DNA from: a virus
Virus record (IMG/VR): IMGVR_UViG_3300044641_003548
Span: 37,149-101,148 of that record
Strand: one strand, 5' to 3'
Length of the DNA: 64,000 nucleotides
Shown: in pieces, positions 1-6,932 of the stretch
Layout: each line of letters starts with the position of its first letter
How positions within the stretch are numbered: the first letter of the stretch is position 1
Translations under genes and position numbers: made by a program
Notes under the pieces: generated by a model
What the model was told of the DNA's origin: nothing
Seen by the model: only the letters and a program-made list of their open reading frames with translations
Database searches by the model: none

Positions 1-50
1 GCATATTGTCTATCGTGTTGATGCCATTCATGTTTAACAATTGTTACCAT
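1..50 (-). CDS. Partial phage protein, N-terminus only
   Basis: An open frame reading off the left edge of the window begins at an ATG at position 50. A GGAG ribosome binding site lies just upstream on the minus strand (57-60). Only the first sixteen residues are visible, MVTIVKHEWHQHDRQY, so no function can be given. It follows the DNA ligase gene in the same direction. Confidence 0.5.
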   Translation of the reverse strand, partial: MVTIVKHEWHQHDRQY

Positions 51-75
51 AGTATTCTCCTAATAAGTTATTTTA

Positions 76-1413
76 TCATTTATCGTCACGGAAACGAACA
101 AATCTGGGGAAACGCAAACTGTAAGTACCATCTTGATTCTGGGTAATCACATCACACAATACTTCAGCAGTGCGACCAATGACCAAATTGCGGTTAGTCC
201 AATAATCATCTCTATCACCGTCACTAAAGCCACTACCCACATTGACTGTGATTTCTTTTCCATCATCGATTCCATGACAAACAAGTGCTCCAAGTCTTCC
301 TAAGTTTCTACCAGTACCTTCTTCAATGCCCACGACCTCTAAATCTACAGTAATAGTTGGCTTCCACTTCATCCAATCTGTGCTACGTTTGCAGATATAT
401 GGTGCTTGTAATTCTTTAATCATAATGCCTTCAAAGCCTAGATTAACTTGATCCTTAGCATAACGATCCAACTGGTCACGACCAGCGGCTGTATCTAAGT
501 CAACCATGATGTGTGGCAGTAATTCAACATTAGGCATGTTATCAATTACTGGACGCATATCTTCTAATATCTTAATGCGCTTTTCAAGTTGACTATTCCA
601 ATGACCTTCACGGAAAGCATCAAGCGGTAGAATGTCAAACACGTTGAACACGCTATCTTCTGCCTGAGCATTTTCTTTACGGCGTGCTTGTCGCATCAGT
701 TCTTGGAAGCTATTACCAATAACCTCACCGTCAAGCACAAAGCCCATGCTTAAGTTACTTGTTCCGGCTTTGCGAACCATCTTGATCCAGTTACTGCGAA
801 CCTGTTCTTCAATGTGACCAAAGTTATCAAACTGTTTGCCATTACGACTAAAACAGATAGTAGTAACATCGCCAAAATCACTTGGGATAACCATCAACAA
901 CATACGAACGCCATCTAACTTAGGCTCAAGGCGTTTGATACTTTTCATCTCAGGACGACCTTCACTATTAGTAGCAAGTTGACAACCAAAGATTGGAATT
1001 TCGTAAGCTGTTTTCTTACAAATCTTATTGATTGTTTTGTCACTAATACCAGCACGTAAGTCTCTACGCAATACTGGTGCTAAGAATGTATTCCATTCAT
1101 CACTATCAAATCGTTCAGCCGTACTTTGAATGGCATCACGTGCGGCATGACCTGTTAATCTACGTTGACTAAGTTGTAGCATCAACTCATTAAACTCATC
1201 CCAGGGATTTTCTGCATCAACGATACCTGTTGTGTCTGGTACTTGACGAACACCAAAGGTAACGTAAGGATTGTAACATGCTTTTACAAATGACAAGAAA
1301 TTGATAGCATTACTGCTACCAAGGACACTTGCCTCTAATGCTTGTTTGAGTACATCTTCTTTATGAAGGCGGCTATCTGATTCATTTAGTTTACGAATCC
1401 ATGAGGCTGACAT
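76..1413 (-). CDS. lig: ATP-dependent DNA ligase
   Basis: A 445-residue ATP-dependent ligase of the T4 gp30 type, which seals nicks during phage replication and repair. The adenylation motif I reads EPKLDGVR with the nucleotide-accepting lysine at about residue 165. Further nucleotidyltransferase motifs follow in order: VLDGEVIG (motif III), EGIMIKE (motif IV) and WMKWKP (motif V), then an OB-fold region to the end. About 160 residues precede motif I, as expected for the helical DNA-binding domain. A consensus sigma70-type promoter lies directly upstream (1442-1470), suggesting early expression. Family is certain; the exact phage subgroup is not. Confidence 0.95.
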   Translation of the reverse strand: MSASWIRKLNESDSRLHKEDVLKQALEASVLGSSNAINFLSFVKACYNPYVTFGVRQVPDTTGIVDAENPWDEFNELMLQLSQRRLTGHAARDAIQSTAERFDSDEWNTFLAPVLRRDLRAGISDKTINKICKKTAYEIPIFGCQLATNSEGRPEMKSIKRLEPKLDGVRMLLMVIPSDFGDVTTICFSRNGKQFDNFGHIEEQVRSNWIKMVRKAGTSNLSMGFVLDGEVIGNSFQELMRQARRKENAQAEDSVFNVFDILPLDAFREGHWNSQLEKRIKILEDMRPVIDNMPNVELLPHIMVDLDTAAGRDQLDRYAKDQVNLGFEGIMIKELQAPYICKRSTDWMKWKPTITVDLEVVGIEEGTGRNLGRLGALVCHGIDDGKEITVNVGSGFSDGDRDDYWTNRNLVIGRTAEVLCDVITQNQDGTYSLRFPRFVRFRDDK

Positions 1414-1441
1414 GAAAGTTCCTTAAGTTAATAATTTGTAA

Positions 1442-1470
1442 ATTATATCACACCGATGTTTTGTTGTCAA
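1442..1470 (-). promoter_or_regulatory. Consensus sigma70 promoter of the ligase gene
   Basis: On the minus strand this reads TTGACA, a 17-base spacer, then TATAAT, a perfect match to the bacterial housekeeping consensus. Predicted transcription start is near 1435, about 20 bases before the ligase ATG. It overlaps the 3' end of the neighbouring membrane protein gene. Confidence 0.85.
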
Positions 1471-1678
1471 CATCTTCGGTTATGTTTTTCCGTCTCCTAC
1501 ATTCCTCAAGAACTTCGGGCGGAATATTTTTGTACTCTCTAATTACACTACATTTATATTCAATAGTAACATCATCCAGATTATAATAATCACTTTCCAG
1601 ATCGGACGTCAGCCAAACAAACATCAAAATTAGTGTTAAGATAGTTATAATTATATTTTTAAACATTTTGGGAAACAC
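1448..1678 (-). CDS. Small membrane protein
   Basis: A 76-residue protein with one hydrophobic segment at about residues 8-25 (IIITILTLILMFVWL) followed by an acidic and basic tail with two cysteines. This topology suggests an inner-membrane anchored or secreted small protein. No family is recognised. The gene ends within the ligase promoter. Confidence 0.55.
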   Translation of the reverse strand: MFPKMFKNIIITILTLILMFVWLTSDLESDYYNLDDVTIEYKCSVIREYKNIPPEVLEECRRRKNITEDVDNKTSV

Positions 1679-1701
1679 GCTATACCTCGTAGCGTATTTA
1701 G

Positions 1702-1827
1702 CTATAAATGTTGTTCTTCCAATATAACCACTCTATACTCAGATTTCGGATAAGTTGCCAATAGCCATTCTAACATTTCTTCGCTATATGGCAACCTAAC
1801 CGAATCGTATTTGTTTGTTATATACAT
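1702..1827 (-). CDS. Small hypothetical protein (41 aa)
   Basis: A 41-residue frame starting MYITNKYDSVRLPYSEEM and ending in EEQHL. Its ATG overlaps the TAA stop of the upstream gene (TAATG), an arrangement that favours translational coupling and supports reality despite the short length. Function unknown. Confidence 0.45.
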   Translation of the reverse strand: MYITNKYDSVRLPYSEEMLEWLLATYPKSEYRVVILEEQHL

Positions 1828-2255
1828 TACCAACTACTGTTATAAAATACTTTCAATCCTAAGAACACTTCTGCCTTAGCGTTGTTAACAAACTCAAGGT
1901 CTTGTTCATAGTAATAATTATCACTAGGATTACCAAAGAAGAAACCTTCTGTATTAGGAAGTCTACCTTGACGAATATCTCGTTCAAGTTTATCTAAGTC
2001 ATCCCATGTTAATTCAAGTTCAATCCCGTTGAACACCGGCCAAGCGACACTTTGCCTTGGACGACCTTTACTAATCCATAGTTGTTCCATCCAACCATGC
2101 AAGTTAGGATGCTTACGCCAATAAGCAAGTTCGTGTGGCTTAGTAACAGTAGTGCTTACAAATTCATTAACTGTCTTATCAAACTCGGCAGTTTCATAAT
2201 ATTCACTTTGTTGACCTTTCTTGCTGGCAACATAAGCATACATATCTAGTCCCAT
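1827..2255 (-). CDS. Conserved phage protein, MGLDMY family
   Basis: A 142-residue protein opening with MGLDMYAYVASKKG. This start is characteristic of a family found in many phages and some bacteria whose function is unestablished. Aromatic and charged residues dominate (LAYWRKHPNLHGWMEQLW). It is the third of a run of accessory genes downstream of a consensus promoter at 3.8 kb. Confidence 0.7.
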   Translation of the reverse strand: MGLDMYAYVASKKGQQSEYYETAEFDKTVNEFVSTTVTKPHELAYWRKHPNLHGWMEQLWISKGRPRQSVAWPVFNGIELELTWDDLDKLERDIRQGRLPNTEGFFFGNPSDNYYYEQDLEFVNNAKAEVFLGLKVFYNSSW

Positions 2256-2384
2256 TTACTTCACCTGTTCTACCGTTACTTCTTTAATCTTGTTAACACC
2301 GTTGTCAGCCATTCTAGCAATACCACTAAAGCCGACAGTTGAAACAACGATACCAAGAATAAAACCTACTAGTAATTTAGTCAT
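2256..2384 (-). CDS. Small membrane protein (42 aa)
   Basis: A 42-residue frame, MTKLLVGFILGIVVSTVGFS and onward, with a hydrophobic N-terminal segment and a short charged tail ending in VEQVK. It fits exactly between its neighbours (stop abuts the next ATG at 2255). It could be a single-pass inner-membrane protein or a small lysis or exclusion factor. No homology is recognised. Confidence 0.5.
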   Translation of the reverse strand: MTKLLVGFILGIVVSTVGFSGIARMADNGVNKIKEVTVEQVK

Positions 2385-2386
2385 AA

Positions 2387-2620
2387 TTAAATCTCCGGAA
2401 ATTCAAATTTTTGCCAGTCTTCGGGATACTCGTTTGCTAACATAGTTGCCGCATCTGTATAACCATGATTGACTAATGCTTGAACACATTCTGCAATAAC
2501 TGACCCGGCAAATAAATCAGGGTCAAAATTTTCTGTATAGGTAAAACGATTACCTTTACTGTCAATTTCAACATAGCCACCAGCCTGCTTAAAAAGCCAT
2601 TCAATAGTTTTATTCATCAC
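2387..2620 (-). CDS. Small acidic accessory protein, distant FAELIVRE-type
   Basis: A 77-residue protein with the segment FDPDLFAGSVIAECVQAL, a diverged form of the FDxEKFAELIVREC motif seen in the genes at 2610, 11698 and 26921. These look like members of one small paralogous family in this phage. Overlaps the upstream gene by 11 bases. Function unknown. Confidence 0.6.
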   Translation of the reverse strand: MMNKTIEWLFKQAGGYVEIDSKGNRFTYTENFDPDLFAGSVIAECVQALVNHGYTDAATMLANEYPEDWQKFEFPEI

Positions 2621-2837
2621 TCATCTCCTCAACACCAAAATGAATTAACAAGTCTCTACCTAACAAAGGACCATGTTCCCATACACTACGGGCATACCGG
2701 TCACACTCTCTCACAATCAGTTCTGCAAACTTTTCAGTATCAAACCGATCTACCATATAATTGTCAAACGCATTAGTACCACGCATTTCACGCACGATAC
2801 ATTGTGCCTTCAATTTATTAATTAATTCTGTATTCAA
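2610..2837 (-). CDS. Small paralogous protein, KFAELIVREC family
   Basis: A 75-residue protein with FDTEKFAELIVRECDRYA in the middle and LIHFGVEEMSDE at the end. The same two blocks recur in the 110-residue protein at 11698 and, more loosely, the 63-residue protein at 26921. It overlaps both neighbours by a few bases. Small acidic helical proteins of this kind are common in T4-like phages; no role is known to me. Confidence 0.65.
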   Translation of the reverse strand: MNTELINKLKAQCIVREMRGTNAFDNYMVDRFDTEKFAELIVRECDRYARSVWEHGPLLGRDLLIHFGVEEMSDE

Positions 2838-3487
2838 GCAATCACCTTTACACGATTAAATTGGGTTGTATTATCACGCTGTGATTTGACAGTGCCGTAA
2901 ATGTCAAACATCTTACCTACTGGCAGTTCACTCTTGTAAGCAAAGAATACTACTTGGTCATCACTAGTAATACCAGTAACAAAATTAGTCATCCACTTTT
3001 GTGAAAAAACACACCTCAACACCTCAACTGAGGTTGATACTTTATTGCCAACTGCACTAATGTAACCACCTTTAGCAAAACTGATACGCTGTTCTACTGA
3101 CTGGCGCACGACACCTCGCTCATAGCAACTTGGCAAACTGCAAATAACTGCAAAGTCATAATTGCTAGAGATAACATCACGATTGGACAACACCATTGCG
3201 TTATTGTCAAACTCATTCAATTTTTTACCTTGCAAGATTTTGAAAGTCAATGCCTGATAAAATGCACGAACCTTTTTACTTTGCTCACGGTCTTCATCCG
3301 TGATACTAAAGGGGTCAGTCAACAATTGCATTGCCAACATACGATTAGACAACTTTGTAAGTGAAGGATCTGACTCGGAGATCATTGCCAACTTAACATA
3401 ACTGCCATTGATTCGTTGTGCCGCACATGCCGCCGCCCACACATCATCGGCATTGAAAGTGAAAACTGGGTCTTGATTGCGAGCCAT
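2834..3487 (-). CDS. Hypothetical protein (217 aa)
   Basis: A 217-residue soluble protein, not recognised. The N-terminal half is helical. The C-terminal 80 residues alternate hydrophobic and polar residues in short strands (QVVFFAYKSELPVGKMFDIY, then TQFNRVKVIA), which could be an OB-like barrel. Its stop overlaps the next ATG. It sits in an accessory operon read from the promoter at 3.8 kb. Confidence 0.6.
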   Translation of the reverse strand: MARNQDPVFTFNADDVWAAACAAQRINGSYVKLAMISESDPSLTKLSNRMLAMQLLTDPFSITDEDREQSKKVRAFYQALTFKILQGKKLNEFDNNAMVLSNRDVISSNYDFAVICSLPSCYERGVVRQSVEQRISFAKGGYISAVGNKVSTSVEVLRCVFSQKWMTNFVTGITSDDQVVFFAYKSELPVGKMFDIYGTVKSQRDNTTQFNRVKVIA

Positions 3488-3496
3488 GACTACTCC

Positions 3497-3754
3497 TTAA
3501 ACGAATTCGTAAAACTTAACTGAGGGATCTAATTTTTGCAATTCACGTGCCGCCATTGTCAATTCCTTGTAGCGTTTCTGAACCAGACTACGGGGCAGTT
3601 CACCGTCACAAGATAAATTCTCGGGACTCAAATCTGAATCGATTGAATCGGCAATCTTTTGACGGTCAGTAGCATTGTCTAAAGTAAGTGCTTTTGCACC
3701 AAAGATTGTAGCGTAAGCGTTCTTGCGATCCAGATATGTTTTTAATGCTGACAT
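3497..3754 (-). CDS. Small hypothetical protein (85 aa)
   Basis: An 85-residue, probably helical protein of unknown function, first gene after the consensus promoter at 3789-3817. A strong CAGGAG ribosome binding site precedes the ATG. Likely early expressed because of that promoter. Confidence 0.65.
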   Translation of the reverse strand: MSALKTYLDRKNAYATIFGAKALTLDNATDRQKIADSIDSDLSPENLSCDGELPRSLVQKRYKELTMAARELQKLDPSVKFYEFV

Positions 3755-3788
3755 TTTTAACTCCTGTTGTTTAACTGACTAAGACTCT

Positions 3789-3817
3789 ATTATATACCCA
3801 AATCCATTTATTGTCAA
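3789..3817 (-). promoter_or_regulatory. Consensus sigma70 promoter, repeat copy 1
   Basis: TTGACA, 17 bases, TATAAT on the minus strand. Even the spacer (ATAAATGGATTTGGGTA) is shared with other copies at 4053, 4810 and 5074. The transcribed leader after the -10 box (AGARTCTTAGWCAGTTAAA) is also shared with 4810 and 15810, so this is a dispersed promoter-leader module. Confidence 0.88.
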
Positions 3818-3821
3818 CCTT

Positions 3822-4046
3822 TTAGCCACGAATTTCAAACGCAAATTCAGTGCCGGATCTAGTGACATAAATCTTACGGCCATAGACCGTAATGTAACCC
3901 CATTCACCGTCTTGGTAAATGTCGTGCGGATCCTTTTCAATAGTGACATTACGTACTATTTCACAGAAACCATTGCGCCATGTAGGCAATTTCTGCTTGA
4001 AATACTTGTCGTTGTCACGTTGAACAATAAAGATTTTTGATTTCAT
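3822..4046 (-). CDS. Duplicated small basic protein, copy A
   Basis: A 74-residue protein nearly identical to the one at 4843-5067, differing at about ten positions. It starts MKSKIFIVQRDND and ends GTEFAFEIRG; it is beta-rich by composition. An upstream in-frame ATG at 4061 lies inside the -10 region of the promoter, so the start is taken at 4046. That places the ATG six bases after TATAAT, at the predicted transcription start, with no room for a ribosome binding site. Function unknown. Confidence 0.7.
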   Translation of the reverse strand: MKSKIFIVQRDNDKYFKQKLPTWRNGFCEIVRNVTIEKDPHDIYQDGEWGYITVYGRKIYVTRSGTEFAFEIRG

Positions 4047-4052
4047 AAATGT

Positions 4053-4081
4053 ATTATACACCCAAATCCATTTATTGTCAA
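4053..4081 (-). promoter_or_regulatory. Consensus sigma70 promoter, repeat copy 2 (leaderless)
   Basis: TTGACA, 17 bases, TATAAT on the minus strand, with the shared spacer except for one base. The gene start at 4046 coincides with the expected +1 position, predicting a leaderless transcript. Confidence 0.87.
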
Positions 4082-4085
4082 CTTT

Positions 4086-4451
4086 TTAATACCTATGCTT
4101 CTCTAAATTTCTGCCATCTTTAGTGAGCATACAAATATACATGCGTTCGCTCCAGTCCAAATCTTGATTCATTTGATTATTGGCATTTCTATGAGCGTAT
4201 ATTGCAGTATCTCGACAAGCAGATAAACCAACAGTAGTTCCTACTAGTCTGTCAGACTTATCACTGTTAAGATACCGCCAATAATACACATCGTAGGTGG
4301 CCTTGTTGTAAACATATTCACAGTTGAATTGTTTTGAATACACTCCGCCTTTTTCGCACGAACCTTTTTCGGTGATACTGGAAACAGTGCCCGAAGAATT
4401 ATTGTAGAAAAATATGCCAACAATCGCACTGATAATTAAAAAGCCCTTCAT
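4086..4451 (-). CDS. Secreted or membrane-anchored small protein
   Basis: A 121-residue protein starting with a short hydrophobic stretch, MKGFLIISAIVGIFFY, followed by an exported-looking domain with four or more cysteines (SCEKGG, FNCEY, SACRD, YICML) that could form disulfides in the periplasm. Own promoter at 4485-4513 and a CAGGAG ribosome binding site. Family not recognised. Possible roles such as superinfection exclusion are speculation. Confidence 0.6.
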   Translation of the reverse strand: MKGFLIISAIVGIFFYNNSSGTVSSITEKGSCEKGGVYSKQFNCEYVYNKATYDVYYWRYLNSDKSDRLVGTTVGLSACRDTAIYAHRNANNQMNQDLDWSERMYICMLTKDGRNLEKHRY

Positions 4452-4484
4452 AATAACTCCTGTTTGTTAATTGTTTAAGATTCT

Positions 4485-4513
4485 ATTATAGCACAAAGCC
4501 CATTTATTGTCAA
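4485..4513 (-). promoter_or_regulatory. Consensus sigma70 promoter, repeat copy 3
   Basis: TTGACA, 17 bases, TATAAT on the minus strand. The spacer has diverged (GGGCTTTGTGC instead of GGATTTGGGTA) but the leader AGAATCTTAAACAATTAA remains similar to the other copies. Confidence 0.86.
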
Positions 4514-4776
4514 ATTCTGTATGAGCAATAACCACGGATTTTGCTTTGCCTGTTGGTAAAACTTTCATTAAATTTGACTTCATAGCCCTTGGCTTTAAGA
4601 GCCGCCATTAGTGTTGACAGGTCACAGTCTTCCTCAAGGAAAGCATTAGTACCATTTTGATAACTGTAAGGGGTGATCTTATCAGCAATACCAAGACTAA
4701 CCAATTTAGCTTTGGGGAAACGTGCCCAAGCGTGTCCGGGGTCACCAAAAACTTTGATAGAGATTTTCTTTGCCAT
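4510..4776 (-). CDS. Conserved small protein with GDPGHAWARFP start
   Basis: An 88-residue protein, N-terminal ISIKVFGDPGHAWARFPKAK, then EEDCDLSTLMAALKAKGYEV. I recall similar small proteins in phages and plasmids, without known function. The compact beta-alpha pattern suggests a stable soluble fold. Own consensus promoter at 4810-4838 and a standard ribosome binding site. Its 3' end touches the next promoter. Confidence 0.65.
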   Translation of the reverse strand: MAKKISIKVFGDPGHAWARFPKAKLVSLGIADKITPYSYQNGTNAFLEEDCDLSTLMAALKAKGYEVKFNESFTNRQSKIRGYCSYRI

Positions 4777-4809
4777 TTTGTAGTCCTTTATTTAACTGTC
4801 TAAGATTCT

Positions 4810-4838
4810 ATTATATACCCAAATCCATTTATTGTCAA
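4810..4838 (-). promoter_or_regulatory. Consensus sigma70 promoter, repeat copy 4
   Basis: TTGACA, 17 bases, TATAAT on the minus strand with spacer identical to copy 1, followed by the leader AGAATCTTAGACAGTTAAA that is also present at 15810. Confidence 0.88.
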
Positions 4839-4842
4839 ATTT

Positions 4843-5067
4843 TTAGCCACGAATTTCAAATGCAAATTCAGTGCCGGCCCTAGTGACATAAATCTTTTTA
4901 CCATAGACTGTGATATAACCCCACTCACCATCCAAATAGATACCGTGCGGGTCTGGTTCAATTATGACATTGCGAGTAATTTCACAAAAACCGTTGCGCC
5001 ATGTAGGCAACTTTTGCTTGAAATAATTGTCGTTGTCACGCTGAATAATGAAGATTTTTGATTTCAT
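4843..5067 (-). CDS. Duplicated small basic protein, copy B
   Basis: A 74-residue paralogue of the protein at 3822-4046 (shared KLPTWRNGFCEI and GEWGYITVYG blocks). The two copies are separated by two unrelated genes, and each is preceded by the same promoter with the same six-base distance from -10 box to ATG. The duplication therefore includes the regulatory region. Function unknown. Confidence 0.7.
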   Translation of the reverse strand: MKSKIFIIQRDNDNYFKQKLPTWRNGFCEITRNVIIEPDPHGIYLDGEWGYITVYGKKIYVTRAGTEFAFEIRG

Positions 5068-5073
5068 AAATGA

Positions 5074-5102
5074 ATTATATACCCAAATCCATTTATTGTC
5101 AA
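5074..5102 (-). promoter_or_regulatory. Consensus sigma70 promoter, repeat copy 5 (leaderless)
   Basis: TTGACA, 17 bases, TATAAT on the minus strand, spacer identical to copies 1 and 4. ATG of the downstream gene lies six bases after the -10 hexamer, at the predicted +1. Confidence 0.87.
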
Positions 5103-5144
5103 ATTTTGGAGTACCAGTGTTTGACTACGTTTTCGGTGGGTTTA

Positions 5145-5231
5145 TCACGTATAGACTGTGATTAATGTATCAGTACCGGCCCCACCGCAACCAGATAGAA
5201 CATTTGAAATTATTCTAGTAACAAGTTTTTT
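5145..5231 (-). other. Candidate -1 ribosomal frameshift site and extension
   Basis: Near the end of the sulfotransferase-like gene, the zero-frame codons CCA AAA AAC form a perfect A_AAA_AAC slippery heptamer (5225-5231). A -1 slip would avoid the TAA five codons later and add 26 residues, LVTRIISNVLSGCGG and onward, ending at a TGA at 5145. The downstream RNA is unusually GC-rich for this genome (GCGGTGGGGCCGG). It could equally be a degraded gene remnant. Confidence 0.35.
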
Positions 5232-6304
5232 GGAACCTCATTATACCAAGTCTTAACTTCTTCATTTGCTATTTGCTTTAGGTCATTATCAGTATATTTG
5301 ATACCCATCCCGTTTTCATCTACCCATTTATTATATACTTCAATACATTCATCAAAGTTTTTAATTATTTTTCTTTTTTCTGCCATTGTTTGTAACTTAA
5401 TAGGCACATTAGTAGGTAGAGTGCCACGCCAAATAAGTTGTGCTATTTCATCGTGCGCTTTCATGTATTTTGGACCATGCTGTACTAAATAATTTTGGTC
5501 AACTAAACTTAAACTTGTTTGTAATAAAGCCGGAGTCAAATTAGAAACAGCGTTGTTTTCTAGTAGTTTAACATCGGATCCACCAAAGTCACTAATTAAT
5601 TTATGACATTTATTCCAATCATGCCATGGGATATCAAATATATCTCCCCAAGATTTACGTTCTTGATTTGGGAAGATATCTAGTCCTAATATATATTTTT
5701 CAATATCTTTTAAGTCTTTTTCATAATCAAAATATGAAGTAACATTGAAATAGGTGTCACACCAATTTATATATTCTTTATAATCGTTTAGATGCTTTAT
5801 TAATTTAATCGGATGAATAGTCACTCCGTTTTTATAAACATTATAGAATACATCTATTTTTTCTTGATGAGTATACACGTTTAATTTATTTGTTACTCCG
5901 TGTATTCCCCAACTGATAGCATGTTCAAATAAATTATTTCTTCGTGCTGATATTATATAAAAGTTTTCGTTAATATAATTATAGAATTCTACTTGGTCTC
6001 GCAATGAATCATTCCTATTAACAACGTGATACCTAGCCAAACGACCTGTTTTGTAATGATCAGTATCACGCAACAACGTTGTTATTTCTTCCAATGTTTG
6101 GTAGTATCCCCAAGATTTATGGAATTTAGGTTTGCCAAGTACTTCTTTGTTGTAAACATCACTATAGTATAATTGTAAACCATTGGTAAGTTCATGTAGA
6201 TTTATAACTGGCTTGTCATACTCATGTGCATTCATGTATATGGTAATTAAACGTTGTAGTAGTGTGCTTCCTACACGGTCGGGGGTTAGTATTAGTACAT
6301 TCAT
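5210..6304 (-). CDS. Sulfotransferase-like P-loop protein
   Basis: A 364-residue protein with an N-terminal TPDRVGSTLLQRLIT motif. This resembles the PAPS-binding loop of sulfotransferases and occurs in proteins of marine and freshwater T4-like phages. Sulfotransferases move sulfate from PAPS to hydroxyl groups, often on glycans or lipids; the substrate here is unknown. A TATAAATA late promoter octamer ends only five bases before the ATG, so the transcript may be leaderless. The 3' end carries a slippery heptamer. The family call rests on the P-loop and overall pattern only. Confidence 0.6.
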   Translation of the reverse strand: MNVLILTPDRVGSTLLQRLITIYMNAHEYDKPVINLHELTNGLQLYYSDVYNKEVLGKPKFHKSWGYYQTLEEITTLLRDTDHYKTGRLARYHVVNRNDSLRDQVEFYNYINENFYIISARRNNLFEHAISWGIHGVTNKLNVYTHQEKIDVFYNVYKNGVTIHPIKLIKHLNDYKEYINWCDTYFNVTSYFDYEKDLKDIEKYILGLDIFPNQERKSWGDIFDIPWHDWNKCHKLISDFGGSDVKLLENNAVSNLTPALLQTSLSLVDQNYLVQHGPKYMKAHDEIAQLIWRGTLPTNVPIKLQTMAEKRKIIKNFDECIEVYNKWVDENGMGIKYTDNDLKQIANEEVKTWYNEVPKNLLLE

Positions 6305-6309
6305 ACTCT

Positions 6310-6317
6310 TATTTATA
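6310..6317 (-). promoter_or_regulatory. T4-type late promoter octamer
   Basis: Exact TATAAATA on the minus strand, the T4 late promoter consensus recognised by the phage-encoded late sigma factor and clamp. It lies five bases before the start of the sulfotransferase-like gene. Confidence 0.65.
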
Positions 6318-6326
6318 GCCGTAAAG

Positions 6327-6349
6327 GAAGGTTCTGTAAAAGAACCTTC
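6327..6349 (-). terminator. Perfect 9-bp hairpin between genes
   Basis: GAAGGTTCT and its exact complement AGAACCTTC are separated by five bases. It follows the stop of the gene at 6362 and precedes the late promoter of the next gene, a sensible position for a terminator. The following T run is only three bases, so termination would be weak or the hairpin may protect the mRNA end. Confidence 0.45.
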
Positions 6350-6361
6350 GGTTGTTAAGAA

Positions 6362-6637
6362 TTACTTCTTAGACTGTGTTTGTCCTTGATTTACAAAACC
6401 ATACATCTTTTCAGCAGTTTCAAGGATCTTGTCTAATCCTGGAAATTCAGGCATAGATACTGTGCTTACAAGTTGACCTGTTTTTGCATCACGCTTTGCG
6501 CTCATTTCCCAACCCTGAAATTTCATTTGATATTCATGTTGTACCGCATCTTTGGCCATAGCCAAGATATCTGTACGTAGTTCATAGCCATTCTTGTTAA
6601 ATTTAACTTCGGGCAATTTTGGTGTAAAGTCTGTCAT
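6362..6637 (-). CDS. Conserved phage protein (91 aa)
   Basis: A 91-residue protein, MTDFTPKLPEVKFNKNGYEL and onward. It has a FQGWEMSAKRDAKTGQ segment and a C-terminal helix. I believe similar proteins occur in related T4-like phages, perhaps near structural genes, but cannot name a function. A hairpin follows the stop codon. Confidence 0.6.
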   Translation of the reverse strand: MTDFTPKLPEVKFNKNGYELRTDILAMAKDAVQHEYQMKFQGWEMSAKRDAKTGQLVSTVSMPEFPGLDKILETAEKMYGFVNQGQTQSKK

Positions 6638-6661
6638 TTTATTTCCTTAGTGTGTTAATGT

Positions 6662-6757
6662 TCATGTAGTATAAAACATTTTTTTAGGTTGTTCAAATCT
6701 TTCGGGAAAATTTAAACGTTCCCACTCTTCATCCGAGACGGGCCACCAATTATTCAT
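6662..6757 (-). CDS. Micro-ORF (31 aa), third of a coupled trio
   Basis: Frame MNNWWPVSDEEWERLNFPER and onward, 31 residues, tryptophan and acid rich. Its ATG overlaps the TGA of the preceding micro-ORF (ATGA). The trio of ATGA-linked frames at 6662-6932 supports real translation of all three. Function unknown. Confidence 0.45.
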   Translation of the reverse strand: MNNWWPVSDEEWERLNFPERFEQPKKMFYTT

Positions 6758-6852
6758 AACCAACCCTTAAATTCATCGTCAATGATTGGATGTACTTCCC
6801 AACCTTCTTTAGCCCATTTGTATAGCATAATTAGGTCATTAAGTAATCTCAT
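6754..6852 (-). CDS. Micro-ORF (32 aa), second of a coupled trio
   Basis: Frame MRLLNDLIMLYKWAKEGWEV and onward, ending EFKGWL. It is linked by ATGA overlaps at both ends to neighbouring micro-ORFs. Amphipathic and tryptophan-rich; role unknown. Confidence 0.45.
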   Translation of the reverse strand: MRLLNDLIMLYKWAKEGWEVHPIIDDEFKGWL

Positions 6853-6932
6853 TTCATTTTACTCGCTTTGTATTCTTTAATGGATTGAATTGCCTCTAGT
6901 AGGCTTTGAAATAGTTGTTTAAGTGTGTTCAT
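6849..6932 (-). CDS. Micro-ORF (27 aa), first of a coupled trio
   Basis: Frame MNTLKQLFQSLLEAIQSIKE and onward, a 27-residue amphipathic helix. It overlaps the stop of the membrane protein gene upstream (ATGA) and the start of the next micro-ORF. Too short for domain analysis. Confidence 0.4.
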   Translation of the reverse strand: MNTLKQLFQSLLEAIQSIKEYKASKMK

